Of a DNA stretch of 64,000 bases, positions 34,131 to 42,492 are shown one piece after another. The DNA is from an uncultured Maribacter sp. (GTDB lineage: Bacteria > Bacteroidota > Bacteroidia > Flavobacteriales > Flavobacteriaceae): the NCBI GenBank assembly GCA_947493885.1, contig CANLTE010000002.1:620001-684000 (forward strand), read 5' to 3'. Below the pieces are notes generated by a model. It did not search any database and had not been told where the DNA came from. It saw only the letters and a program-made list of their open reading frames with translations. The stretch's first letter is position 1; every line of letters begins with the position of its first letter. Made by a program: the position numbers and the translations under genes.

Positions 34131-35207
34131 TTAGAAAGAATAAATAGCAGCAAGGGTAAAAGTTGCTAGGCTATCTGAAGCTTCACCATCACTATCAGTG
34201 AAGCCATCTTTTAAACTATCTAGTCTAAATTCTGGTTTTAAGATAAAGTTGTCTACAGAGTAGCTGCCTGTAAGAGTAAGAGCAGTTGTAGCATCTATAT
34301 CTAAATCGCCTATTCCGTCAACATCATCAACAATACGTTGGAAATATTCAGCTCTTAAACCAATGGAGAAAGAATCAGATGTAGCTATTTGTGGGTAAAG
34401 AGCAACACCATAAAACCCAGTTTTAGCATCAAGCTCAACATCATTTATCTCAGCGGTACCATTGGAATTAATGTCATAAGCTGCGTTGATTCCTAAAAAG
34501 AAAGAGTCAGTTATATCAAATCCACCTGTAAAATCGATTTCAGTTCCTAACCCACCATTGTTACCACTGTCGTAGTAAAAGTTTAAATATTGACCGTAGA
34601 AACCTAGCTGTGCTCCAAAAGAATATTCACCAGTTGTTGTAATATCGTTGGTGTCCCAAGGGTTCATTACACCAACCATTAAACTAAAATCATCGGATAA
34701 AGCAAAATCAGCTTTTACACCCATATGTGAAAAAGGTCCGTTAGAGAATAAGTACGAAGTACTATAGTTAAAATTTGATTGCGGAGCAATAACTTCGTAT
34801 CCTAAGAAGGTATTAAAACGACCCATTGTTAAGGTAGTTTTGTCTGAAACATTCCAGTAAACGTAAGCTTGGTTAACAATACCATCAACAATATCACTGT
34901 TGAAAGTTGCTCCTTCACCTCTTGGTCCAACAACTAAATCAAGCACAGCGCCAACTTTGCCAGTTTCATAACTAGCAATTAAATTACCCATTCCTAAGGC
35001 AAAACCTGTTTGATTAGCAAATGCTGTTCCTGGGTCTGTTGAAGCCTCACCTGCATCGTTGAACGCAGTTCTGAAATAAGCATCAACACTACCGTTAATA
35101 GTTAATTGTGGCTTTTCTTTTGCTTCCTCTTCTTGAGCAAACGCTACTGAAGTGGTTAATACTAGTGCTGCCATTGCAGCGAAATTTTTGATTGAAAATA
35201 ATTTCAT
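34131..35207 (-). CDS. Outer-membrane beta-barrel porin (ammonium-cluster associated)
   Basis: A 358-residue exported protein (signal ending SVAFAQ) with alternating aromatic beta strands throughout, negatively charged loops and a C-terminal strand ATFTLAAIYSF typical of BAM substrates. The region YWNVSDKTTLTMGRFNTFLGYEVIAP fits the BBP2/porin-like group of Bacteroidetes outer-membrane proteins. It lies just downstream of amt and glnB on the same strand but after a 138-base gap with its own CCCT/AGGG dyad. A role in passage of nitrogen compounds through the outer membrane is inferred from that position only. Confidence 0.8.
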   Translation of the reverse strand: MKLFSIKNFAAMAALVLTTSVAFAQEEEAKEKPQLTINGSVDAYFRTAFNDAGEASTDPGTAFANQTGFALGMGNLIASYETGKVGAVLDLVVGPRGEGATFNSDIVDGIVNQAYVYWNVSDKTTLTMGRFNTFLGYEVIAPQSNFNYSTSYLFSNGPFSHMGVKADFALSDDFSLMVGVMNPWDTNDITTTGEYSFGAQLGFYGQYLNFYYDSGNNGGLGTEIDFTGGFDITDSFFLGINAAYDINSNGTAEINDVELDAKTGFYGVALYPQIATSDSFSIGLRAEYFQRIVDDVDGIGDLDIDATTALTLTGSYSVDNFILKPEFRLDSLKDGFTDSDGEASDSLATFTLAAIYSF

Positions 35208-35225
35208 GATTCTAAGTTTTGATTT

Positions 35226-35244
35226 ACCCTAAATAGTTAAGGGT
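35226..35244. promoter_or_regulatory. ACCCT/AGGGT dyad upstream of the porin gene
   Basis: ACCCT-N9-AGGGT dyad (35226-35244), 19 bases upstream of the porin ATG, similar in pattern to dyads before glnN and glnB-amt. Confidence 0.4.
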
Positions 35245-35272
35245 TTGTAGTTGAGATTAGCATGTTTTCTAA

Positions 35273-35298
35273 CTGGGCACTGCTTTTACAGCACCCAA
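35273..35298 (-). other. Hairpin between amt and porin genes
   Basis: On the minus strand TGGGTGCTG and CAGTGCCCA form a 9-bp stem with two G-U pairs around a TAAAAG loop. No T tract follows, so an RNA-processing or stability element is as likely as a terminator. Confidence 0.4.
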
Positions 35299-35345
35299 TT
35301 AAAAACCATATTTTTTAATTTTATATTGTTATAGGTAAGGCCTAA

Positions 35346-36584
35346 TTAGTGCTGATTCATTCTAAAGTCAGAATAAGCATCCATACCATGTTCATGGATA
35401 TCTAAACCTTCAAGTTCTTCCTCTTTAGATACTCTTAAGCCTAATGTAGCTTTTAGTGTTCCTAAAATTATTAATGAAGTAACTATACAGAATCCTCCGA
35501 TTATAGCAACACCTGATAATTGAGTCATAAACTGGCTTACACCTGCTTTATCTCCAAATAAGCCTACTGCTAAAGTTCCCCAGATTCCACAGATAAGGTG
35601 TACTGCAATAGCACCAACTGGGTCATCAAGCTTTAACTTGTCTATAAGAGCAACAGCTAGCACAATTAATAAACCTGCAAGGAAACCAATAACAACAGCT
35701 TCGTTAGGAGACATTAAATCTGCACCAGCAGTAATACCTACTAAACCACCTAAGATTCCGTTTAAGAACATTGTTAAGTCAAGGTTTTTGTATAAAATAG
35801 TAGAAAGGGTAAAAGCTCCAAAACCACCTGCTGCTGCTGCTAAACTTGTAGTAACTAATACTAATGAAGTTAATTCTGGGTCAGCAGAAAGTACAGAACC
35901 TCCGTTGAAACCAAACCAACCTAACCAAAGTATTAAAACACCAGCAGTTGCTAAAGGTATATTGTGTCCAGGAATCGCTTTTGGTTTTCCGTCGCTACCA
36001 AATTTACCAATTCTAGCACCTAATAGCGCTACTGCAACTAATGCCGCCCATCCACCAACAGAGTGAACTAATGTAGAACCAGCAAAGTCATAGAATCCCC
36101 ATGAGTCTAAGAATCCTCCACCCCATTTCCAAGCACCTACTATTGGGTATACTAAACCAACATAGATTACTGTGAAAATCATGAAAGAACCAATTTTAAT
36201 ACGCTCTGCTACTGCACCAGAAACAATTGTTGCAGCTGTAGCGGCAAACATTCCTTGAAAAAGAAAATCTGTCCACCATGTATATCCGCCATCAGCGTAA
36301 TCTGGTGTCATTCCTCCTTCAGGAGCTCCAATGCCAAATCCAGCGAATTTTAAAATCCCAGCATCTCCATCTTCAAAGCCGGGGTACATTAGGTTAAAAC
36401 CAAATGCATAATAAAGTAATAATCCACCAGTTATGATGAAAATGTTTTTAAATAATATGTTTATTGTATTTTTTTGTCTTGTAAGACCTATTTCTAAAAA
36501 AGCAAATCCTGTGTGCATGAAGAATACTAAGGCAGTCGCCACCATCATCCATACATTGTTAGCTGTAAATAATCCTGCGTCCAT
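35346..36584 (-). CDS. amtB: Ammonium transporter
   Basis: A 412-residue Amt/Rh channel with eleven helices. The twin histidines of the pore are present: His174 in STLVHSVGG and His329 in IAVHLICG. Other family motifs are YPIVGAWKWGGGFLD and WFGFNGGS. No cleavable signal is needed; the N terminus starts in the first helix (MDAGLFTANNVWMM). It lies 28 bases downstream of the PII gene, the classic glnK-amtB order. The C-terminal cytosolic tail (LRVSKEEELEGLDIHEHGMDAY) is the PII-docking region. Confidence 0.97.
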   Translation of the reverse strand: MDAGLFTANNVWMMVATALVFFMHTGFAFLEIGLTRQKNTINILFKNIFIITGGLLLYYAFGFNLMYPGFEDGDAGILKFAGFGIGAPEGGMTPDYADGGYTWWTDFLFQGMFAATAATIVSGAVAERIKIGSFMIFTVIYVGLVYPIVGAWKWGGGFLDSWGFYDFAGSTLVHSVGGWAALVAVALLGARIGKFGSDGKPKAIPGHNIPLATAGVLILWLGWFGFNGGSVLSADPELTSLVLVTTSLAAAAGGFGAFTLSTILYKNLDLTMFLNGILGGLVGITAGADLMSPNEAVVIGFLAGLLIVLAVALIDKLKLDDPVGAIAVHLICGIWGTLAVGLFGDKAGVSQFMTQLSGVAIIGGFCIVTSLIILGTLKATLGLRVSKEEELEGLDIHEHGMDAYSDFRMNQH

Positions 36585-36612
36585 TTGTATTTAAGTTTAG
36601 TTGATTAGTAAT

Positions 36613-36951
36613 TTAGTTGATACCGGCTTGACCGTTTTCTTTGGTTCTTATTCTATAAGCTTCTGAAACTTCGCTTACGAAAATTTTACCGTCTCCAACA
36701 TTTCCTGTATATGCAGAATCTAACAGGGCATTAACTGTGCGATCTAAAAATTCGTCAGATACTACAATAGATAAGTATCTTCTTTGAATGTCAGTGGTAC
36801 TATATGTTATACCTCTGTAAACATGTCCTTGTTTTTCATTTCCAACTCCAGTCACATCCCAGTAACTAAAGAAGTTTACCTCGATTTGATGCAATGCCTC
36901 TTTGACATCCTCAAACTTGGATTTTCTGATAATTGCCTCGATTTTTTTCAT
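36613..36951 (-). CDS. glnB: PII nitrogen regulatory protein
   Basis: A 112-residue PII signal protein. It has the start MKKIEAIIRKSKF, the T-loop region VGNEKQGHVYRGITYS, and the TGNVGDGKIFV and YRIRT segments that bind ATP and 2-oxoglutarate. The T-loop is about one residue shorter than in E. coli GlnB. A tyrosine lies near the uridylylation position, but conservation of the site cannot be judged. It regulates the downstream Amt channel and probably the glutamine synthetases. A promoter (-7, 36974-36981) and a CCCCTA/TAGGGG dyad precede it. Confidence 0.95.
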   Translation of the reverse strand: MKKIEAIIRKSKFEDVKEALHQIEVNFFSYWDVTGVGNEKQGHVYRGITYSTTDIQRRYLSIVVSDEFLDRTVNALLDSAYTGNVGDGKIFVSEVSEAYRIRTKENGQAGIN

Positions 36952-36973
36952 GATTTATTTGTTTAGATGATGC

Positions 36974-37069
36974 CAAATATATGTTAAAAAGATTATACCC
37001 CTAAAAAAATAGGGGGTGTGAGTTGTATTTTTATTTTTAATTCAAATTGACCCTAAATTTATTATGGGT
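36974..37069 (-). promoter_or_regulatory. glnB-amtB promoter with two CCC/GGG dyads
   Basis: The minus strand has TATATTTG (36974-36981) as the -7 element. CCCCTA-N6-TAGGGG (36998-37015) covers the -33 position. A looser ACCC/GGGT dyad lies further upstream (37050-37069). Placement over the -33 region suggests regulator binding. Confidence 0.5.
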
Positions 37070-37225
37070 ATGATAAATTATAATAAATATTTTGAGGTAT
37101 CCGCAATGTAAATAGCAGGGGTGTGTAGATTATTTGCAATTAATTAGGATGAATAGCACTATATCTTGAGGATAATGCAATTGAAAAGGATTAACACTAA
37201 GAATATTAGTTTTATAAAACGGGCA

Positions 37226-37597
37226 TTATATTATTTTGGATAGCCAAATTCCAGAAATAACAGCCAACACACCAACAGCAATGCTAATAATAGTATAAGA
37301 GGCAAAAGATGCAATGTCGCCATTTTTTAATAACGATTGACCTTCAAATGCAAAAGTGGAAAAAGTAGTAAAGCCACCACAAAAGCCTGTAGTAAGTAAG
37401 AGCGTTTGGTTAGTGGAAAGTATATTTTGTTTTAAAGATAGACCTAAAACAAGACCAATTAGTAAGCAACCAAGTATGTTTGCCAAAAAAGTACCTAAAA
37501 AGAAATTCTGAAAAAATGAGTTGCAGGTTTTAGATATACCATACCTAAGTATACTACCTAAACCTCCCCCTAGAAAAACAAGAAATGCCTGTTTCAT
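37226..37597 (-). CDS. crcB: Fluoride channel CrcB/FluC
   Basis: A 123-residue, four-helix membrane protein of the Fluc family. Signature segments are FLGGGLGSILRYGIS, GTFLANILGCLLIGLVLG and the pore segment TTGFCGGFTTFSTFAFE with its conserved Phe, Thr and Ser residues. It works as a dual-topology dimer that exports fluoride. No fluoride riboswitch could be recognised upstream; a 55-residue protein gene lies 17 bases upstream instead. Confidence 0.95.
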   Translation of the reverse strand: MKQAFLVFLGGGLGSILRYGISKTCNSFFQNFFLGTFLANILGCLLIGLVLGLSLKQNILSTNQTLLLTTGFCGGFTTFSTFAFEGQSLLKNGDIASFASYTIISIAVGVLAVISGIWLSKII

Positions 37598-37614
37598 ACC
37601 GTAAAGGTATAAAA

Positions 37615-37782
37615 CTAAACTGCTTTTTTATACTTTGCGGCAATCAAATCCGCAGGGTAAATTTTATAGGTGTTGGTACTTTTTGTTTTCTTAGTTCTTT
37701 GGTTAACATCATTTAAACTAAAAATAATCATTAAAGCATTTATACCTGCCAAAACAAAAAGAATCGCGAAGAAAGTCATCAT
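37615..37782 (-). CDS. Small single-pass membrane protein (55 aa)
   Basis: A 55-residue protein starting MMTFFAILFVLAGINALMII, one membrane helix, then a basic tail ending YPADLIAAKYKKAV. A canonical -7 element (37809-37816) lies 27 bases upstream, which supports a real gene. It ends 17 bases before crcB and could be its operon partner. The opening resembles the 29-residue ORF at 51664-51753 (TFF-x-IL-x-x-L). From memory, small proteins with a similar N terminus and YKKAV end occur in other flavobacteria. Function unknown. Confidence 0.65.
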   Translation of the reverse strand: MMTFFAILFVLAGINALMIIFSLNDVNQRTKKTKSTNTYKIYPADLIAAKYKKAV

Positions 37783-37808
37783 TATTGTCTGCTTTTTATT
37801 TACTAACG

Positions 37809-37816
37809 CAAAATTA
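37809..37816 (-). promoter_or_regulatory. -7 promoter element of the 55-aa gene
   Basis: The minus strand reads TAATTTTG, matching TAnnTTTG. Confidence 0.5.
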
Positions 37817-37896
37817 ATTAGTTTCTTATATTAAAAGTCACAAATTGAAAATTTGTTGTAAAAACCGAAATTTTTGTGGTATATGTGATAATTGTG

Positions 37897-38085
37897 TTAA
37901 TTATTAAGAAAATTCTTAATAACAAAGAGGAATATAATAAAAATTGTGAAAATAATCGCAATTTTATTTACGCCCGAGTAATTTTTATTGTGCAGTTTTT
38001 TGTCTTTTCTGTAGGAATTAATCATTATAATGGCAAAAACCAAGATAAATAAACATGCGAAAACAATTTGACCCTGACTAAACAT
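37897..38085 (-). CDS. Small conserved membrane protein (62 aa)
   Basis: A 62-residue protein with two hydrophobic helices (about 5-24 and 42-60) separated by a basic loop SYRKDKKLHNKNYSG. The start MFSQGQIVFACLFIL and the basic loop recur, as far as I recall, in flavobacterial genomes as a conserved hypothetical membrane protein. A -7 element TAGCTTTG (38102-38109) lies just upstream. It is divergent from the MazG-like gene. Function unknown. Confidence 0.75.
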   Translation of the reverse strand: MFSQGQIVFACLFILVFAIIMINSYRKDKKLHNKNYSGVNKIAIIFTIFIIFLFVIKNFLNN

Positions 38086-38101
38086 ATTTTTTATATTTAC
38101 G

Positions 38102-38109
38102 CAAAGCTA
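38102..38109 (-). promoter_or_regulatory. -7 promoter element of the 62-aa gene
   Basis: The minus strand reads TAGCTTTG, matching TAnnTTTG, about 17 bases before the ATG. Confidence 0.45.
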
Positions 38110-38133
38110 ATGTAAAACAGATAATTGATTACT

Positions 38134-38520
38134 ATGAAAAACAAAATTGCGGCTGTAGAATTATTTCATAATTCTTTTGGGTTAGGAGTAGCAAAAGAAA
38201 TTAAAGCAGATTTAGGCGAAAGAAAAAATTTGTTGAGATTTAACCTTATGGATGAAGAGAATAAAGAATATTTAGAAGCCGCTTCTAATAATGATATGGT
38301 TGAGGTGGCAGATGCACTTGGCGATATGCTATACATATTATGTGGTACCATTTTAGAGCATGGTATGCAATTTAAAATAGAGGAGGTATTTAACGAAATA
38401 CAACGCAGCAATATGAGTAAGCTGGGCGAAGATGGAAAACCAATTTACAGAGAAGATGGTAAGGTGCTTAAGGGACCAAATTATTTTAAACCTAATATAG
38501 AAGCTATTCTTAAAAACTAA
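38134..38520 (+). CDS. MazG/HisE-like nucleoside triphosphate pyrophosphohydrolase
   Basis: A 128-residue all-alpha NTP pyrophosphohydrolase. The metal-binding pattern is E-E-x-x-E (EENKEY) followed by E-x-x-D (EVADALGD). The C terminus MSKLGEDGKPIYREDGKVLKGPNYFKPNI is typical of the stand-alone HisE/MazG-like subgroup. It probably cleans up non-canonical nucleotides; substrate unknown. ATG 38134 is chosen over the earlier in-frame TTG at 38125. Confidence 0.85.
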   Translation: MKNKIAAVELFHNSFGLGVAKEIKADLGERKNLLRFNLMDEENKEYLEAASNNDMVEVADALGDMLYILCGTILEHGMQFKIEEVFNEIQRSNMSKLGEDGKPIYREDGKVLKGPNYFKPNIEAILKN

Positions 38521-38546
38521 AAAGAGGCCTATAGGCCTCTTTTTTT
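38521..38546. terminator. Terminator between MazG-like gene and ilvE
   Basis: AAAGAGGCC-TATA-GGCCTCTTT, a perfect 9-bp stem with a T tract. It serves both convergent genes. Confidence 0.9.
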
Positions 38547-38566
38547 ATAGCGTAACTTTATACGTT

Positions 38567-39622
38567 TTACACTTTTACTGTCCAGCCAAACTTATCTTCA
38601 GCTTTGTTGTATTGGATATCTGTAATTTTCTTTTTTAAAGAATGTGCATAACTATCTGAAAGTTCTGGCAAGTCATAATCAACACCTTTATAGCCAAAAG
38701 TAGCAATTGGCGATATAACCGCTGCGGTGCCTGCTCCGAACATTTCCTTTAAAGAACTATTTTTAGCAGCCTCTATTACTTCTGATACCGTTATTTTGCG
38801 CACCTCTACTTTAATGCCAGCATCCTCAGCTAGCCGAATAATACTTTTTCGAGTAATTCCATCAAGAATTCTATCACTTGTTGGCCCTGTAATTAAAGTG
38901 TCATTAATACGAATAAAAATATTCATTGCACCAGCTTCTTCAATATATTCATGGGTATTGTCGTCTGTCCAAATAACTTGATTATATCCTTTTTTTACTG
39001 CAAGTTGTGTAGGGTAAAATTGCCCAGCATAATTCCCTCCTGTTTTAGCAAAACCAACTCCACCATTTGCAGAACGTGAGTATTTTTCTTCAATTAATAC
39101 TTTTACCTTTCCTGAAAAGTAAGCTCCTGATGGGGCACATGAAATTATAAACTTATATTCATCCGCGGGAGAAGCATGAAACCCTTGCCCAGATGCAAAA
39201 ATAAATGGTCTAATATATAATGAGCTTCCATCGTTTTCAGGAATCCACTTTTCGTCTAACCTTAAAAGTGTCTTTAACCCTTCCATAAAATATGCTTCTG
39301 GAAGTTCAGGAATAGACATTCTTTTCGCAGAAACATTTAATCTTTTTTGATTATCCAAAGGTCTAAAAAGCCAAATATCTTTATTAGCATCTTTGTAAGC
39401 TTTCATTCCTTCAAAAATAGATTGGCCATAATGAAAAATTTTTGCGGATGGGTCTAAAGTAATTGGTTGATAAGGAACAATTTTTGGAGTTTCCCAAGCA
39501 CCATTTTTATAATCACAGACCAGCATGTGGTCGGCAAAAACGCTACCGAACGATAAATTGTTAAAATCTACTTGATCAATCTTTGAATTTTGAATCTTCT
39601 CTACAAGGATTTTTTGTTCCAT
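38567..39622 (-). CDS. ilvE: Branched-chain amino acid aminotransferase
   Basis: A fold-type IV PLP aminotransferase of about 351 residues, the longer eukaryote-like BCAT form. The PLP lysine lies in AKTGGNYAGQ. EEAGAMNIFIRIN and GTAAVISPI complete the cofactor and substrate pocket. It catalyses the last step of Val, Leu and Ile synthesis and the first step of their breakdown. A second ATG two codons upstream (39628) is also possible. The gene is single and shares a terminator with the MazG-like gene. Confidence 0.95.
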   Translation of the reverse strand: MEQKILVEKIQNSKIDQVDFNNLSFGSVFADHMLVCDYKNGAWETPKIVPYQPITLDPSAKIFHYGQSIFEGMKAYKDANKDIWLFRPLDNQKRLNVSAKRMSIPELPEAYFMEGLKTLLRLDEKWIPENDGSSLYIRPFIFASGQGFHASPADEYKFIISCAPSGAYFSGKVKVLIEEKYSRSANGGVGFAKTGGNYAGQFYPTQLAVKKGYNQVIWTDDNTHEYIEEAGAMNIFIRINDTLITGPTSDRILDGITRKSIIRLAEDAGIKVEVRKITVSEVIEAAKNSSLKEMFGAGTAAVISPIATFGYKGVDYDLPELSDSYAHSLKKKITDIQYNKAEDKFGWTVKV

Positions 39623-39734
39623 TATCATTAGTTAAAATTGAATTAATCAATAAAATTAGTAAAATATTAGGTTTGGATCTTCTTTTTTTCTTTAAAAATA
39701 ACAAGCTTTGCTTATCTTAATAAAAATGTCCTGT

Positions 39735-40241
39735 ATGAAAGTGTTTAATTTTATGGTTTTTATGACTTTTTTTAGTGTTTTTGGTTATGGACAAAATAAT
39801 GCCGATGATAACGATCCGTCCATAGTTGATGATAGTCTTTCTTATGAAGTTTATGGTGACAAAATAAATCTGAGGAACATTTATACCTCAATAAATATGT
39901 ATAAAAAGTATAGGATTTTAAAAGGCGGGGATAGTATATCCACTAAGTTTAGAGCAACTGTTAGTAGTGTATGTAAGGTAAAAGGTTGTTGGATGAAATT
40001 AAGATTGAATGAAGGAGGTGAAGTAATGGTTCGCTTTAAGGATTATGGTTTTTTTGTGCCAAAAAATATAGAAGGGAAAGAGGTTATTGTTTCAGGAAAT
40101 GCCTTTGTAAACCACACTAGCATAGAAGAGCAAAAGCATTATGCATTGGATGCTGGAAAATCAAAAACGGAAATAGAAAAAATTACCCAACCAAAAAGGG
40201 AGTTTGCTTTTGTAGCAAAAAGCGTATTGTTAAAAAAATAA
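39735..40241 (+). CDS. DUF4920 exported protein
   Basis: An exported protein of about 168 residues (signal MKVFNFMVFMTFFSVFGYGQ) of the DUF4920 family. The conserved core reads VSSVCKVKGCWMKLRL, then VRFKDYGFFVPKNIEGKEVIVSG. The pair of cysteines in CKVKGC could bind metal. The fold resembles an OB-like beta barrel. The function of the family is unknown. Starts at 39708 or 39726 are possible but would lengthen the signal peptide. The MnmD gene begins one base after its stop. Confidence 0.85.
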   Translation: MKVFNFMVFMTFFSVFGYGQNNADDNDPSIVDDSLSYEVYGDKINLRNIYTSINMYKKYRILKGGDSISTKFRATVSSVCKVKGCWMKLRLNEGGEVMVRFKDYGFFVPKNIEGKEVIVSGNAFVNHTSIEEQKHYALDAGKSKTEIEKITQPKREFAFVAKSVLLKK

Positions 40242-40242
40242 G

Positions 40243-40905
40243 TTGAAAAGAAAAATTATTACCACAGCAGATGGTTCCAAAACCATTCACATTGAAGATT
40301 GGAATGAACAATATCATTCAAAACACGGTGCAATTCAAGAAGCATATCATGTTTTTATTAAAAATGGATTAAATCTTTTCGAAAATCAAAATGTTAGTAT
40401 ACTTGAAATAGGTTTTGGAACAGGTTTAAATGCTATTATAACCTATTTAGAAGGTGCGAAAAAAAATCTAGATGTTACTTATACCGGGGTTGAAGCTTAT
40501 CCTGTATCAATGGAAGAATTATGTCTTTTGAATTACGTTGATCAACTGGATGAAAAAACATTAAAAAGTGCATTTGAAAAAATGCATATTGCAAACTGGG
40601 GAGATAGGGTATCCATTTCAGAAATTTTTAGTTTGCAAAAACAGCAAAAGAATTTTCAAGAAATAAGCGATGAAGAAGTTTTTGATTTAATTTATTTTGA
40701 TGCTTTTGGAGCTCGGGTACAACCTGAATTATGGACAGTATCAGTTTTTTCAAGAATGTATAACGCATTAAAAAAAGATGGTTATTTGGTTACATATTCG
40801 GCTAAAGGAAGTGTTAGACGAGCAATGCAAGAGGTAGGTTTTAATGTTGAACGTCTTCCTGGTCCTCCTGGTAAGCGCGAAATGTTAAGGGCAAAAAAAA
40901 TATAG
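40243..40905 (+). CDS. mnmD: tRNA 5-methylaminomethyl-2-thiouridine methyltransferase MnmD
   Basis: A 220-residue SAM-dependent methyltransferase corresponding to the MnmC2 domain as a separate protein. It completes mnm5s2U34 in tRNAs for Lys, Glu and Gln. The start is TTG 40243, one base after the previous stop. Motifs are ITTADGSKTIH, HSKHGAIQEAYHVF, the SAM site LEIGFGTGLNAI, and IYFDAFGARVQPELW. The stand-alone form fits a Bacteroidetes without the MnmC1 oxidase fusion. Confidence 0.92.
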   Translation: MKRKIITTADGSKTIHIEDWNEQYHSKHGAIQEAYHVFIKNGLNLFENQNVSILEIGFGTGLNAIITYLEGAKKNLDVTYTGVEAYPVSMEELCLLNYVDQLDEKTLKSAFEKMHIANWGDRVSISEIFSLQKQQKNFQEISDEEVFDLIYFDAFGARVQPELWTVSVFSRMYNALKKDGYLVTYSAKGSVRRAMQEVGFNVERLPGPPGKREMLRAKKI

Positions 40906-40928
40906 TATTAGCCTTAAATTTTATGTGT

Positions 40929-41837
40929 ATGAAAATTTTAATAACAGGAGCTACAGGTTTGGTGGGTAAAGAAATTGTGAAGCTATGTCATCAGCAAAAT
41001 ATTTCTGTAAACTATTTAACTACACAAAAAAATAAGATTGTAATTCAAGAAAATTATAAAGGGTTTTACTGGAATCCTCAAAAAACGGAAATAGATTTTG
41101 AGTGTTTTACGGATGTAACTGCGATTATTAATTTAGCAGGAGCGTCTATTTCCAAACGTTGGACTACATCGTATAAAGAACAAATAATTTTAAGTAGAAT
41201 TAACAGCATTAAAACTTTAAACGTTGGTCTTAGTAAAATTAATTCTTCCAGTATTAAATCTATTGTATCAGCTTCGGCAATAGGTGTTTATCCAAATTCT
41301 GTTAGTAATGTTTATCATGAAAACGAAAGGTTAATTGATGATAGTTTTTTAGGAGAGGTAGTGCAAGCTTGGGAGCAAGAAATTAATATGCTTTTTAGAT
41401 ATAATATTCCAATTGCAGTTGTTAGAATAGGTTTGGTGTTATCGGATAAAGGAGGGGCTTTGCCTGAGATAATTAAACCAATAAATAATTATATGGGTGC
41501 ATTTTTTGGTAGCGGAAAACAATGGCAGTCATGGATTCATATTTCTGACTTGGCAAAATTGTTTTTGTTTGCAGTGGAAAATCAATTGGATGGTATTTAC
41601 AATGGAGTAGCTCCAAACCCAGTTACAAATAAGATGTTAACTACTAAAATTGCGAAGGTTTTAGACAAGCCCATATTGCTACCCAACATTCCGAAGTTTG
41701 TGATGAAAACCGTTCTAGGTGAAATGGCGTATTTGCTTTTTGCAAGTCAAAATGTTAGTTGTAGAAAAATAGAAGAAGAAGAATTCAACTTTAGATACCC
41801 AGATATTGATACCGCTTTGGCGGATATTTTAGCATAA
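40929..41837 (+). CDS. TIGR01777 family epimerase (SulA-like)
   Basis: An SDR-extended-type protein of about 302 residues. The Rossmann motif GATGLVGKEIV is at the N terminus, followed by INLAGASISKRW and SASAIGVYP. The motif LVLSDKGGALPEI and the C-terminal DUF1731-like tail are those of the TIGR01777/SulA epimerase family. The substrate is not known; the cell-division inhibitor name for some members is not supported here. MCMKIL at 40923 is an alternative start. Confidence 0.9.
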   Translation: MKILITGATGLVGKEIVKLCHQQNISVNYLTTQKNKIVIQENYKGFYWNPQKTEIDFECFTDVTAIINLAGASISKRWTTSYKEQIILSRINSIKTLNVGLSKINSSSIKSIVSASAIGVYPNSVSNVYHENERLIDDSFLGEVVQAWEQEINMLFRYNIPIAVVRIGLVLSDKGGALPEIIKPINNYMGAFFGSGKQWQSWIHISDLAKLFLFAVENQLDGIYNGVAPNPVTNKMLTTKIAKVLDKPILLPNIPKFVMKTVLGEMAYLLFASQNVSCRKIEEEEFNFRYPDIDTALADILA

Positions 41838-41859
41838 TTGTGGTAAAGTTTGATGACAT

Positions 41860-41892
41860 TTTGACATTTTTAAAGAAATGGCAGTACTTTTG
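41860..41892 (+). promoter_or_regulatory. Promoter of grpE-dnaJ
   Basis: TTTG (41860-41863), a 21-base spacer, then TACTTTTG (41885-41892), matching both Bacteroidetes elements. It lies about 37 bases before the grpE ATG. Confidence 0.6.
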
Positions 41893-41928
41893 CCACTTCA
41901 AAAAAGGAAATAAAATTGTTCAATTACG

Positions 41929-42483
41929 ATGAGTAAAAAAAATAAAGCTGAAGAAGTAGAAGAAATAATTTCAGATACACTTGAAAATACTGAAACTGAA
42001 ACGCAAGAAGAAACTTCTGAAAAGGAAGAACTAAGTGTGGAGGACAGCCTTAAAGAAGATTTAGCAAAAGAAAAGGACAAGTTTTTACGTCTTTTTGCAG
42101 AATTTGAGAATTATAAAAAACGCACTTCTAAGGAGCGTATGGATCTTTTTAAAACTGCGGGACAAGAGGTAATCGTTTCCTTATTACCGGTTTTGGATGA
42201 TTTTGATAGAGCTCTAAAAGAGCTTTCTAAATCTGAAGATAAAGAAATGTTCAAAGGAGTTGAGCTTATTAGTGGAAAGTTTAAAGAAACATTAAAGTCT
42301 AAGGGGTTAGAAGAAGTTGAAACCAAACAAGGCGATGTTTTTGATGCAGAAGTACATGATGCCATTACCCAAATTCCTGCTCCAGAGAAAAAACTAAAGG
42401 GCAAAATTATTGACGTAATAGAAAAAGGTTTTAAGCTAGGAGATAAAATTATACGCCATCCAAAAGTGGTAGTAGGAAACTAA
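41929..42483 (+). CDS. grpE: Nucleotide exchange factor GrpE
   Basis: A 184-residue GrpE. An acidic, low-complexity N terminus (about 1-50) precedes a long helix, and LPVLDDFDRALKEL and the C-terminal RHPKVVVGN are conserved family segments. It releases ADP from DnaK. It is followed by dnaJ after 9 bases as one heat-shock operon; dnaK is not in this window. Confidence 0.96.
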   Translation: MSKKNKAEEVEEIISDTLENTETETQEETSEKEELSVEDSLKEDLAKEKDKFLRLFAEFENYKKRTSKERMDLFKTAGQEVIVSLLPVLDDFDRALKELSKSEDKEMFKGVELISGKFKETLKSKGLEEVETKQGDVFDAEVHDAITQIPAPEKKLKGKIIDVIEKGFKLGDKIIRHPKVVVGN

Positions 42484-42492
42484 TATAAGATT

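Noticed and set aside
35638-36066. 142-codon plus-strand reading frame
   Set aside because: Antisense shadow of the amtB gene, caused by its composition.
37598-37830. Fluoride riboswitch upstream of crcB
   Set aside because: No recognisable crcB-motif core was found; the region is taken up by a 55-codon gene and its promoter.
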